Assembly (NCBI GenBank): GCA_017562135.1
Contig: QEYB01000230.1
Span: forward strand, 1 to 31,877
DNA from: Dipylidium caninum
Taxonomy: Eukaryota > Platyhelminthes > Cestoda > Cyclophyllidea > Dipylidiidae
Reading direction: 5' to 3'
Length of the DNA: 31,877 nt
Shown here: positions 11,784-20,716 of the stretch, one piece after another
How positions within the stretch are numbered: the stretch's first letter is position 1
How the letters are laid out: every line of letters starts with the position of its first letter
Notes under the pieces: model-generated
Told to the model about the DNA's origin: nothing
Seen by the model: only the letters and a program-made list of their open reading frames with translations
The model's database searches: none
Position numbers and translations under genes: made by a program

Positions 11784-11816
11784 GAGGAGGAGGAGGAGGA
11801 GGAGGAGGAGGAGGAG
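11784..11816. repeat. (GAG)11 microsatellite
   Basis: Eleven uninterrupted GAG units. Read on the minus strand this is a CTC run giving polyleucine or polyserine in frames I do not believe are coding. It lies just beyond the transposase-like relic at 11861-12310. Confidence 0.95.
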
Positions 11817-11860
11817 AATCCTGGCGGTAATGCAGACCAGCATTCCTCAAGGGAAGTGCT

Positions 11861-12310
11861 CTACAACTGCTGCATTCGTCTTCTCTCTCCACCGGAACTG
11901 CGTCGATCCGTTAGTGCATTTCCGCCGTGACGAATGGAGCTGAAATCGCCCAGCCACCTGAAATGAGGTCCAACAATGCCGTCGGAGGTCAAAAACCATA
12001 CTCTCATTGAACTGCGAACCACATCTTCACCGCCTTTCTTCTCTAGCATGGTCATTCGTCCCTCGTCCCCAGTCACCCATCAGTGTGCAGTTTAAACATC
12101 TTTCTTGGTACCAGTTGCAATGCTCCTTACCTGGCATCTTTTCTTCAATTTCACCTCTCTCCATCACGTTTGCAATGAATTCCTCGACTGTTTTCGTCTC
12201 GCTTTCCGGTGCTTCACCGCGCCCCGTCCGTAAAACAGTTGATCACACGTTATATTTTCCCCTTAACTTCCAGTCGTCAGTTCAAAGTGACCCACCGCAT
12301 TTAGCAGCTG
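11861..12310 (-). pseudogene. degraded mariner/Tc1-like transposase relic (tentative)
   Basis: Minus-strand frames contain, in the order expected of a mariner-type transposase but in different frames: AVGHFELTTGS near 12270-12310, resembling the end of the helix-turn-helix; GEAPESETKTVEEFIANVM near 12155-12225, resembling the linker after a GRP motif; then VWFLTSDGIVGPHF at about 11961-12000, which resembles the VWCGL..GI(I/V)GP.FF block before the second catalytic aspartate; and GNALTD..GERRRM near 11895-11930. I see neither an intact catalytic triad nor terminal inverted repeats, and the pieces are closer together than in a full-length element. If the match is real, this is a dead, internally deleted copy. 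Confidence 0.35.
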
Positions 12311-14360
12311 CTTTTGGAAGGCTGGAGAAAATACTGGTAACACACCACGAAAGGGACAAAATGACGGAGAAGACATGGCAGATGGAAGATGGTGCCTTGG
12401 TGCGTGCCTGAGCATGTTACGTGGTATTCGTGTCGAAAGAGACAAGTAAATTTAAGGCAAGTGACCTTGGGCCACACAAGTATCAGCAGACGACAGTAGG
12501 AAACCGCAACACTGCACAGCAGCCTGGTTGGGTGGTTGTGCTAAGAGAAGACCGAAGCCACCTTGTGGGTTGAATTGGTTCGAGTGGTGCCGGAACAGTC
12601 TTATAATGAGCTGAGAATGCAAACACTTTGACTTTCGTTAAGAGGCACCCTGGCGGAATTATTCCTCGTGCGTTGCCTTTGAAAGGGAGGAGATCGCACC
12701 TCGCTCACACGTCGTGAGCTCGCCCGCTGATGGCCGCAGCAGGTATCTGTGCAGATGTGACTATCTTCCGGTCAGTTTAGCGGAGATGAGAGCAGGTAGT
12801 AGTCTCATACCCGCACCGCGTAATCTTTTCCACCACTTGCGTAATCACGGAGTTCCCATATGATTTTAGTCAGACCTTTTGTTTTATGGTTGGCACACTG
12901 TTAGTAGATTTGAGGTGAAGTGCTCCTCTGTGCCATTCTCTTCCTCTTCCCGTTCAAATGCTGCAAACTCGATTTGCCTTCTGGAACTCGACGGCCATAC
13001 TTGCGGTACATGAAGAATAGGTCACAATTCATTCGCTCCTCTCTCTCGAATGGATAGAAATGAGGTGGGAAAAGACAATGATGACGTCAGCGGCAGATGA
13101 AATTTGTTGCAGAAGTAGTGGAAGCGGGTGGGAAGACACTTTGCAATGGGTGGAAAGGAGCTATGAACGAGATCTCCCAATCGCTAAAAATGAGCTTGAG
13201 ACGAGGTTGGCTGTGAAGAGAGGACAGCGTCTCAGGTCATGCTGGCCAGCGGCGGTAAATAAACAGCTGAGGAAACAACAATTAGACCGTTGACAGCACC
13301 ATCCCATGCCGTCTGCACTTACGGGGAAAGTGCATATTTCAGAGGCATCTCAAGGTGACAGTGACAGAAGAGCATCATTCGTTGACATGGAGGATGAGCG
13401 GTGATGGAGTGTGGTGGGGCGCACACTTGTCCTTTGTGTGTTAGCAGGGTTGGGAGCGGAGTGGTAGGGTCACTTACTCGATGCCATCGCCGTCATGTCA
13501 GCACACCTGTGTGCATTTCCACTCTGAAGTGTTCACGCAAGTATGCGTCTTACCAGGAGAAGTCAAGGAAAAGAGTATATTGGCGTGGAAGAAGGGCAGT
13601 TGTTGTGAGCATGCCCTCATTCTCCATTAGAGAGGTGGAGATCGTGCAGGAGCATTTGTGTGTGAATTTGTGCACCCTTACTACTGAATATTCTGTGCCC
13701 AATAAGTACAATGACATGAAGCAGACGGTTTCGTAGTTGTTAGAAGTTCCGAACAAGTGCAGGTGATTACAGTAATGACCACCTTCGGAATCTCATCGCT
13801 CACTTCACTCTCCGATCCATTCCATGCGTATTCCCGTAGCTTGTCGAACCCCTCTACCGCTTCAAGAAGTCGCGTGGACGCAATCGATGCTCACGACTAC
13901 ACATCAGTTCCAAAGTGCTTGAGAGGGTTGCAAAGACGGCCAGACCGAAGATCGGCAATTGAAACAATCCATGAGACCCCTCCCAACCCGAGTAGAGTAG
14001 TAGGATGAGACTGAAGTCCCGGGTGGATAGGATGGTAAAGGCGAGATTTTGATCGAATTGGTGAGTTTAGCTTAGACCTTCGAAGATTATGTTAGCTCGG
14101 ATTCCAGCTGGTTGGTGTTACGGATTGTATCCCCAATATTTCTGTTCCGCATACTGAAGTCAGTTTCTATTCGATTGTTTTACTAATCGCCACCAGGTAG
14201 AGGGCATCTAAACTAATAATAAGGAAGATTTCAAAAGCATCAGAGCACAAATCTGGCAGCGAAACTGCACGCAGAGGATGCAAGGCTTGGAGAAATGCGA
14301 AAAATCTCTGCTCTCAGCCACGTGGAGGCGAGAAGATGGAGATCGAGATCCCAGTGGATG
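12311..14360. other. no supported gene
   Basis: I find no recognisable gene. Open frames of 77 to 111 codons (plus, 13060-13293 and 13401-13736) show no family motif. Confidence 0.4.
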
Positions 14361-14591
14361 TTAGAGAAAGTCACGGCCAACGGAGAGCTTAGTCGTCTTT
14401 CCACGTACCACAGCCTCGTCTACTAATAACACTTTTGATAGCATTTTACTATCTGCTTTCTTATATTGCTTCCAAATTTTCTGTGGAGAATCGCACGTCG
14501 CCTTGTGTCGTGCATAAGCATTTTCCATTACCTCATCAAAAGTGTTCCTGCTTGACTTTTCCCAAGTGCACTCCTCTCCGCTCATTCTCAT
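14361..14591 (-). other. unrecognised open frame, possibly coding
   Basis: A 76-codon minus-strand frame with protein-like composition: charged, helical, with cysteines (EECTWEKS, ATCDSPQK) and no low-complexity bias. It starts just after a GAA-rich run (read on the minus strand) and ends at a stop at 14361. I recognise no domain, and without splice partners it could be a chance frame. Confidence 0.2.
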
Positions 14592-14593
14592 TC

Positions 14594-14620
14594 CTCTTCT
14601 TCTTCTTCTTCTTCTTCTTC
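14594..14620. repeat. (CTT)n microsatellite
   Basis: Nine near-perfect CTT units (GAA on the minus strand), with a shorter TTCCTC pattern on both sides. Confidence 0.9.
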
Positions 14621-16588
14621 CTCGTGCTCTACCCTTCCTCTCTTCTCACATGGTGGAAGGGTAGCGGCTTACACATTAGTGAGTTTTCGGTATGACTGTG
14701 TAGCGCTGTCGTCGTGGTTACATACTGTCAGCCAGTTGGAAGTGGTCGCATACCAACGCTTTCAACTCTCACTCGTCTTCACGGATGGCATGAAGAGGCA
14801 GTACCAAGACCACTCCGAACTCACGAATTATTGTGCCACCCTCAAATCCTCAACGGCTCAAATCATCATCTTTGGTGATTCGTGGTGACACAGCGTTGCA
14901 ACTTCATAAGGCACACGGTCGGCTGCTTGCAGTCACCCAACCTCTCAGCGACCCACTTCGAAGTACAGTCGTCTCCATTTGACAAACACCCACCTTCTTG
15001 TCGATGGTGTCGATGGCTTCTGCCACTCATCATCCCCTTCCGGCAGTGATAACAACTCCATCTACGAAGTCCCCTGCATCTCCTTTGTCGTTGTGGTTGC
15101 CAGACGGGGGAGGGACGTTGCCGCAAATTCGGGAAGCGAGTAAAGCTTAGATTTTGTGATTTTAGCAGATAGGCAGGAGATTGTCTGAGGAATTATCTCA
15201 TGGCCTGTCCCTCGCCTGAAGGCCGCAGTAATGCGTGAGCAGGCTCAAGGACGCCTATGAATGCCCGAGTAGACATGTGCATGGTGGTGGGAAAGAGACC
15301 TATAAGTTCTACTTTCAATGCCTGTGGACCTGCTTCACACTGCAAAACCACACAGAAGGTGTTTAGAGGGAAAGACTGAAGAGTGCGATCAGGGTGACAA
15401 AAACCTTCCACGATTAAGCCTCCCCTGTGCGTTTGCGTGCAGCATGCAGGCATTTCATCATTGTAATGAAAATGAGCGTTTTCGAAACGCTGTTTTAATG
15501 GGAAGCTGGCTGACCGACACTCCCTACAACCTGCACTATTTAATCCCCATCTGCCTTGCTCTCTCGAGCCCGACCCAGTGCCTCATCTGCTCGCATAACC
15601 AGGGCCACCCTACCTTCTCCCCAAGGCGGGATAAACCTCCTCGCTGTTGCGGTGCGGACATAGCATTACACTTGTAACAGTGGAAATGCCTATGGGCTAT
15701 CAATCGTGCGCTTAACGAATTGTCTCAGAAGGAAGATTGGCCACTGCATTGTAGGTTACGCGTGCAAAACATTTTGGTGTTAACTGCTCAAATGAATTCG
15801 AGATGAGGCATTAGGAGTTGCAGAAACGTTTGTGTCTGAGCGGTTAGATTCGGTGAGTGGAGAAAATCTAATTCCACTTTAACTAGTACAATATTCCCCT
15901 ATTTGTGAAGCCTTGGACACTGTCTCTTGTCATGGTGGCCGACGGGCAAAAGTGAAGGCCATAGAAGACGCGAGCTGCGTGAGTAGCAGGACCATACGGT
16001 GCGGAGGCCACTAACAAGAAAGGTGCGGATATCAGCGACAGCCCAAAGGGGGAAGTACCGTTTAAGTATACGACCCTAGAGGTTGCTAGCCCAAATGGTC
16101 TTCCGAGTCCTACCACTCGTCTATACAAGGAAACCATGGAGCTATTACGTCAACCGATTTATATTTCGACGAACTACTTCCCCACGCCACTTTTGGTAGG
16201 AGGCAATAGTCTGCCCTCCTTTTGCCGTGCCTTGCAGGCAGTGGCAAGAACACACGCCGTTAATTGTAGCTCTTCTCCAAGTACCTTGCTACCGACTGCT
16301 GCTCCCCGTTACTTCTTTATGTCTACTCGAAGACAAGTGTCTTTCTTCCACCCTGCTATGGCTCCGTCTTCTTCCATAACATGAATAAAATACTTAACTT
16401 CCTCATCCCTCCAGCGTGTAAGTACAGTGGCGATGAAATCCCTTATTGTGCCCGCGCTGCTTACGCATTTAGCCGCTAAGCACTTCAACTTTTCATGCAC
16501 TGCTTATTGCTTCGGTGAACAAACACAGCGTCGATTAATGAATGTCGAACACACCAGCCCACTTCGGTTAGGATAAACCTGCGTGGAA
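14621..16588. other. no firm gene; weak candidate for a last transmembrane exon
   Basis: Mostly nothing I can name. On the minus strand, a frame at about 15883-16070 following a CTCTAG acceptor-like site (near 16080) has a hydrophobic stretch (FGLSLISAPFLLVASAP) after LNGTSP. It loosely recalls the fifth membrane segment of prominins, which would fit as a distant 3' exon of the gene at 18-20.7 kb. The similarity is weak and I would not join it without transcript data. Confidence 0.2.
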
Positions 16589-16600
16589 GGGGGGGGGGGG
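16589..16600. repeat. homopolymer G12
   Basis: Twelve consecutive G bases in otherwise mixed sequence. Such runs are a common site of length error in assemblies. Confidence 0.9.
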
Positions 16601-18013
16601 AGTGTGTTGCAAAGTCTGCGCCATGGCGCCTCCTCCATCTCGTGAGAGACCGCTCTCCTCCGACTCAAATTCAATCAAGTCAACGATTGTTCATTGATCC
16701 CCATATGCTTCCTACTTGAAAACATTACGACTGTTGTGCCTCCGGGAAAACAATTTCACACGAATTATGCAATGCTGAACTGTCAACAGTATTTCCACGA
16801 GAGGTATTGCACACATTAAAATGACCGACAGCTGACGATCACATGTCGTGAAAAAGTTGCAAGACATAGAACTTCCTCGGCTCTTATGATTTTAAGGGTA
16901 TCGTGTCATCCACCTACTTCGTCTTCTACTTCCAATACCAATTTTCTCCTACGAAGCGAAGGAACACCACGAAGAGGCAACTGACTCTCATTCAGGTTCG
17001 CGGCCACCACCGAAGTTGTCAACCCTTTTTTTCCAACTCCGACACTACCCCCTTTGTTGGTCCACCCCCACGTTAACTTGCACCCTTTCACCTGATTGGC
17101 CTCGATCACCGCCTTTCCTCCTCCTCGTCTTCTTGACATCCTCACAACGCGACCAAAGGTTCAGGTACAAACTCACCACTTGGTAGTCTGGACTCCTCCT
17201 GCGGGAGGATCTATCAGGTAGACGACTGCCGTAAGGACAAAGGCTAAGCACTCAAACATATCACGCATCCTTAAGCAGTCACTTAGAGACACACAGACGA
17301 CAGGTATGAAAAGTATAAGTGAGAGCAATTGGCCGCGCTAAAGCAGTTTCATTTCCATTGAAGGTGAACGCGGCAAGTGGAGGCTTTGCGCTCAACATTT
17401 GAATGGAAATGTAATGAGACCATATGTTTCAGGTGTAGTTGCACCTAAAGCTCAGTTGGAACTGGCGGCTCCTATTTACCGCCTTTTACGTGCCGATGGA
17501 TGGGCTCTGTTCGAGGCATTCTGATTTTACCCTGCCTCGTGACGAGCTAATGCCATCGACTTGTCGCCAGTTCTAAATATTCCCACGCGTTGAGAATATT
17601 TGAAATGACAGGGTATTTGTTCTTCACTGAGTTGATCACATCAGAATTTTAGTCAAAAAAGGGGAGTCGCATGAGCGAGAACTTATTAATAAAACGAGCT
17701 GGGAGAAAAGCACTGATGTGGTTAATATTTAATTTAGTTGGATGGGAAACGAGACTGTCAGTCGTTCTTTCGCCTGCCCATTTGCCCCTTCATGTGGACG
17801 AAATAGACCTGCCAAATGTGGGTTAAGGAGATGAGTTAGTCGCTTCCTTTCCTCTCCTCACTTCCCTACTACACCAACCCAACCCGCTAACATGCCTCTT
17901 CCGGTAGTGAGAAATCTCTCACTTCATCCTCTTTCTCGTTTTGGTGGACGGGCGAAAGGACTTTGACTCCGCTTAGAAGGGGTGGCACATATGGCAGAAG
18001 TGTGTCTGCCTAC
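16601..18013 (-). other. no firm gene; possible additional prominin-like exon at 17165-17277
   Basis: The minus strand at about 17165-17277 reads DCLRMRDMFECLAF, then VLTAVVYLIDPP, and ends at a strong donor (GTGAGT). The pattern of two cysteines followed by a short hydrophobic segment and IDP recalls the prominin stretch before the fifth membrane span (..FLC.YIIDPLN..). The order and strand fit the gene to the right. Nothing else here is recognisable: the minus-strand frames at 16906-17145 and 17045-17251 are basic but carry no motif. Confidence 0.25.
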
Positions 18014-18191
18014 CACTCGCCAGCAACACGAGGTCGAAGTCATGTAGTGCAAGTCGCCGCAGGGCAGCACCTCGTGCACCAAACCGTTCACCGTGCTGTC
18101 ACTGAGATTGAGAATCTTGTCCAACAGCTGCAGCATTCCCGCAACAGAGTTACATTCAGCACACCTTCCATTGCCGAACTATCATTGAAGT
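18014..18191 (-). CDS. prominin-like gene, exon with second-loop end
   Basis: Acceptor TTTCTCTTCCAG and donor GTAGGC flank the exon. It begins YFNDSSAMEGVLNVTLL (first codon split with the previous exon) and, after a one-base frame discontinuity near 18140-18147, continues GMLQLLDKILNLSDSTVNGL and HEVLPCGDL. The helix followed by a cysteine resembles the membrane-proximal part of the second prominin loop. Both halves are open and protein-like, but no single frame covers the exon. Confidence 0.5.
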
Positions 18192-20716
18192 CTGGAAGAG
18201 AAAGACGCGGTTGAGACCTTTAGAGACACCGAGTTCGGAGCAGGAGAAAAGCGGTTAGCTGGACCAATCAGCCACAATCACGTACCCTGAGCGTTTGGTT
18301 TGCAGTCGCCACGTAGGCCTGAGACGATCTGTCAAGTTGGTCTGCGCCTCAATTCCCCGGTAACCACCTTCCAAGGTCACTAGATCAGACATATTTTCCT
18401 CAATTCTTCGATTGCTTTATCCAAATTCGCTTTTGTAGAATTATCGCTAACATTCTTGGAAAGAGATTCCAACTTGCCCAGATCGCATTTGGTGAACTTC
18501 TCTAATTCCATCACGGCATCCTAAAGCGAGATGAATTGTTTTAAACGGTGTGAAGCTCATGGGCTGAAGATGATGCCCTTAAAAATTTGCAAGTCGAGCG
18601 TGGCCAAGTAGTGCACAACTCACATTTGGTCTGAAGTGTTTGAAAACTCCATCAAGAACACTGATGGCAGAGCTCATATTCTCCACTTGTGTAATGATCG
18701 CATCATCCACGCCTTCGGAAATTTTCTTTGCAATGTCTCTGAAACGCAATGGAACAATTCAGGTGACCCTTTAGTGAGTTGGTTGTGGGGCCACTTCACA
18801 CAAACAGACGCATGTAGCAACTTACGGACACATTTCTCTATGTTCTGCGGGATATTTTGATTCTCCGCCATTTTGGTCAGATTTGCGATCCGAGTGATCC
18901 CAACGCCGGCACAGTTTTGGATTCGTTTGAGATTGCAGGGTCACACGTCACACCTAAGCTGCTACAACACGTTCTCGGAGGTGTCAAATCGAGCCAGTCC
19001 TCGTTGTAGGAGGAAGCTTCTCACGCACTAGACTGTTGAGCACGCAGTCACTTTGAATTCATTCCACGAGGTGCAGACACGTAGGGACACTTCTACGGCG
19101 AGGAAGGTGAAACATGGAACACGGCCGCGAGAATGGAGAGCACCACGACGAGGATGAGGAGGATACACACGAGGAAGCGACAGCCGCCACACACGCGACT
19201 TTCTCCTCGCTTTATGGCTCCGCACTGCCAAGGGGTGTGGAGAAGGCGGCGGAAGGAGGAAGAGGAGAGGAGGAATGAGAAGAAGTAATGAGTGACGTCG
19301 AATGGTGGTGTCCTGACAGTCTTCGTAACTCACGCTGTGACGTGATTCCGGTTGGCGAGAAGAGCGACGATGACAAGCCTCGGCGGGAAGAGGAGGAGAC
19401 ACGAGAAGAAACGATGCTGCCCAGCGCACATCAGACCGGCGGCGCAGACGGCAGGAGCGATGTAGGGTCGGCCTGGCTAATGTACTCAGCACTTTCTGGG
19501 ACACGTCTTCAATCTGCGGCTTTTACCTGACCCATTTTCGTTGATTTGAGCGGTCAGGGCATTCAACTGCTGGTGAAGTTTGAAGTTCTCCTTAAACTGG
19601 GCGACGATCTCCTTTGGCATCTTGAGGAACTGTTCTTCACTTCGTCAACCTTCGTCTTCAGAGCCTTAAACTCTTCCGCGGTCTTGTTTATCCTTCGCTG
19701 CCAATGGATAAACTACATTGCTGACATTAACTCGAAAAGCAGCATATTCACATCCTAGAGGATGGGGAAAACTGCGGAATTATGATTATAGATGTCCGGT
19801 TGTAGAAGTGTCTACAAACTTAGGTCTCTACCGGAGTTGCGTGCCAGTTTTCTTCACTCTTCGTAATTTCATAAAAATGTTTTGTTTTAACGACACAGCG
19901 CTGGTCACCGTGCTGTTGCGCGTGGGCTTCAACGACACTGACGGAGGGATGAAAGGTTGGAGAATGCTCGGAGAGCGTGTCAGTTTGATGATACGTCACT
20001 CATGTTTGTCGCATTGAGAAGATTTCCAAAGATATTGCTCACACCGCCGTCTAGTGTAGGCTAGCATAACAGCAAACGACGTCGAGTGTAATTGCAGATC
20101 AGCGCCATCTCGAAGTGGCATTTAGCTAAGCTCCATTGGCGAAAACAGCCATAATGAATGCCCATGTAATCATCAAGCGCTTTCCCTCGTTTCTCTACTC
20201 GCTGAAATAAGTCTACGAATGGTGGAAAAGTAGAATCCAATCAAACAAATCAACGACTTACTGTCAGCTTGTCAGCCAATCCACCAATCGTGGAATTTAA
20301 AGAAGCGACTAATATGTTCGACATTTTTGTCCAAAAATTTGAGGACTTCGTCGAGGATGAAAGGTGATGGTGGCGGGCAAGTTGTAGTGGGAGGGGAGTT
20401 GCCACCCAACCACGACACCGTTGCTCCTCCACAGTCGTCGGGTCCAGTGGGCGGTTCGCCCATCACCTCGACCACCTGTCCAGCTGCCATGAAAATACAC
20501 CACCACGCAGACCACGAGGCCGACCACGTAGACTATGGCCAGAAGCATTGTCAGCAGGTGGCACCACAGCAGACGTGACCTTGATGTTTGCTCAGAACTC
20601 TGATTCTGCATCCTTCCTCCCTTCTCCATCATTTTCACCTGACGCTCCTCCACGGCGATGTTCAAGGCGGTGGGCTGGTTGAATGAGAGGAGGCCTTTCA
20701 TCCGGTCCACTATATT
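18014..20716 (-). CDS. prominin-like multi-pass membrane protein (partial gene model)
   Basis: At least seven minus-strand exons encode a protein with a membrane segment (near 20485-20575), a long helical extracellular stretch, a second and third hydrophobic segment separated by a cysteine-rich turn (GAIKRGESRVCGGC), then a second long helical stretch with scattered cysteines. This is the plan of prominins (CD133 family): two large helical extracellular loops around a closely spaced pair of membrane spans. The first loop reads ..FLKMPKEIVAQFKEN..LHQQLNAL, like the helix repeats before the third span of human prominin-1. Splice phases agree at the last three junctions (18828/18736, 18624/18520, 18391/18191). 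The first membrane span, the signal peptide and the fifth span are not securely located, and the homologous frame jumps within exons near 20490, 20312, 19637, 18932 and 18143. A diverged prominin is the best explanation; another helical multi-pass protein remains possible. Confidence 0.5.
18391..18520 (-). CDS. prominin-like gene, second-loop helical exon
   Basis: Follows acceptor CTCGCTTTAG. Reads DAVMELEKFTKCDLGKLESL, then SKNVSDNSTKANLDKAIEEL and RKI, and ends at a weak donor (GTCTGA). It is strongly helical with one cysteine and an N-glycosylation-like NVS/NST pair, fitting an extracellular loop. The phase left by this donor joins the next exon in its open frame, which supports the otherwise poor donor. 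Confidence 0.55.
18624..18736 (-). CDS. prominin-like gene, second-loop helical exon
   Basis: Acceptor ..GTTTCAGAG and strong donor GTGAGT. Reads IAKKISEGVDDAIITQVENM, then SSAISVLDGVFKHFRPN: an amphipathic helix pattern with hydrophobics every three to four residues. With the acceptor ending CAGAG, the reading phase connects with both neighbouring exons. Using the CAG two bases earlier would break the frame. Confidence 0.6.
18828..18953 (-). CDS. prominin-like gene, second-loop exon
   Basis: Strong donor GTAAGT; acceptor CAGCTTAG. The downstream part reads NLKRIQNCAGVGITRIANLT, then KMAENQNIPQNIEKCV, with two cysteines. The upstream part is open in another frame (VTCDPAIS); the switch is near 18929-18936 and would be repaired by one added base. 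The cysteine followed by a helix resembles the start of the second prominin loop. Confidence 0.5.
19097..19224 (-). CDS. prominin-like gene, membrane-span exon with CxxC turn
   Basis: Follows acceptor CCCTTGGCAG. Reads CGAIKRGESRVCGGCRFLVC, then ILLILVVVLSILAAVFHVSP: a clear transmembrane helix of about 22 residues preceded by a short basic, cysteine-bearing segment. In prominins the third and fourth spans are joined by a short cytoplasmic cysteine-containing turn (CG...TRGC...), which this matches in layout. The exon probably ends at a GTAGAA donor at 19096, one codon before an in-frame TAG. Confidence 0.5.
19334..19512 (-). CDS. prominin-like gene, loop end and preceding membrane span (frame-disrupted)
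   Basis: The start reads IEDVSQKVLSTLARP, a helix that continues the loop of the preceding exon. A hydrophobic stretch in another frame (FFSCLLLFPPRLVIVALLAN) follows and ends at a strong GTGAGT donor at 19333. Together these look like the end of the first extracellular loop and the next membrane span. The frame changes between them and I cannot place the exact point. The left border against exon 19527-19754 is unclear because the intervening 13-14 bases are too few for an intron. Confidence 0.35.
19527..19754 (-). CDS. prominin-like gene, first-loop coiled exon
   Basis: Acceptor CCCATCCTCTAG. Reads RRINKTAEEFKALKTKVDEV and, after a one-base frame jump near 19633-19640, EQFLKMPKEIVAQFKENFKL and HQQLNALTAQINENGS. 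The P-x-x-(I/V) helical pattern resembles the helix repeats before the third span of prominins. A TAG at about 19713-19715 interrupts the frame that follows from the acceptor, so either the true exon start is further in (CATTGGCAG) or the sequence is faulty there. Confidence 0.5.
20051..20103 (+). repeat. direct repeat, copy 1
   Basis: Shares TGTAGGCTAG, AGCAAACGACGTC and GCAGA(T/C)CAGC, in order and at similar spacing, with 21166-21222. Both copies lie in non-coding DNA, one in an intron of the prominin-like gene and one upstream of its first firm exon. Confidence 0.7.
20262..20716 (-). CDS. prominin-like gene, exon with first visible membrane span
   Basis: Acceptor TTGACTTTGCAG and strong donor GTAAGT. 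Reads NIVDRMKGLLSFNQPTALNI, AVEERQVKMMEKGG.., then a membrane helix (LLWCHLLTMLLAIVYVVGLV and CVVVYFHG, about 20485-20575). An acidic, proline-rich segment follows (EPPTGPDDCGG, SPPTTTCPPPSP), then ILDEVLKFLDKNVEHI and LVASLNSTIGGLADKLT. The three parts lie in three frames, with breaks near 20490 and 20312. Cytoplasmic basic residues before the helix and a helical extracellular part after it fit the second prominin span. Confidence 0.5.

Noticed and set aside
19028..19504. 158-codon minus frame as a gene of its own
   Set aside because: It overlaps the prominin-like membrane exons in another frame and is arginine/serine/leucine-rich, as expected of a shifted reading of hydrophobic codons.
19514..19526. 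13-nt GT..AG segment as a micro-intron in the prominin-like gene
   Set aside because: Far below any workable intron length, and removing it does not join the two open frames.
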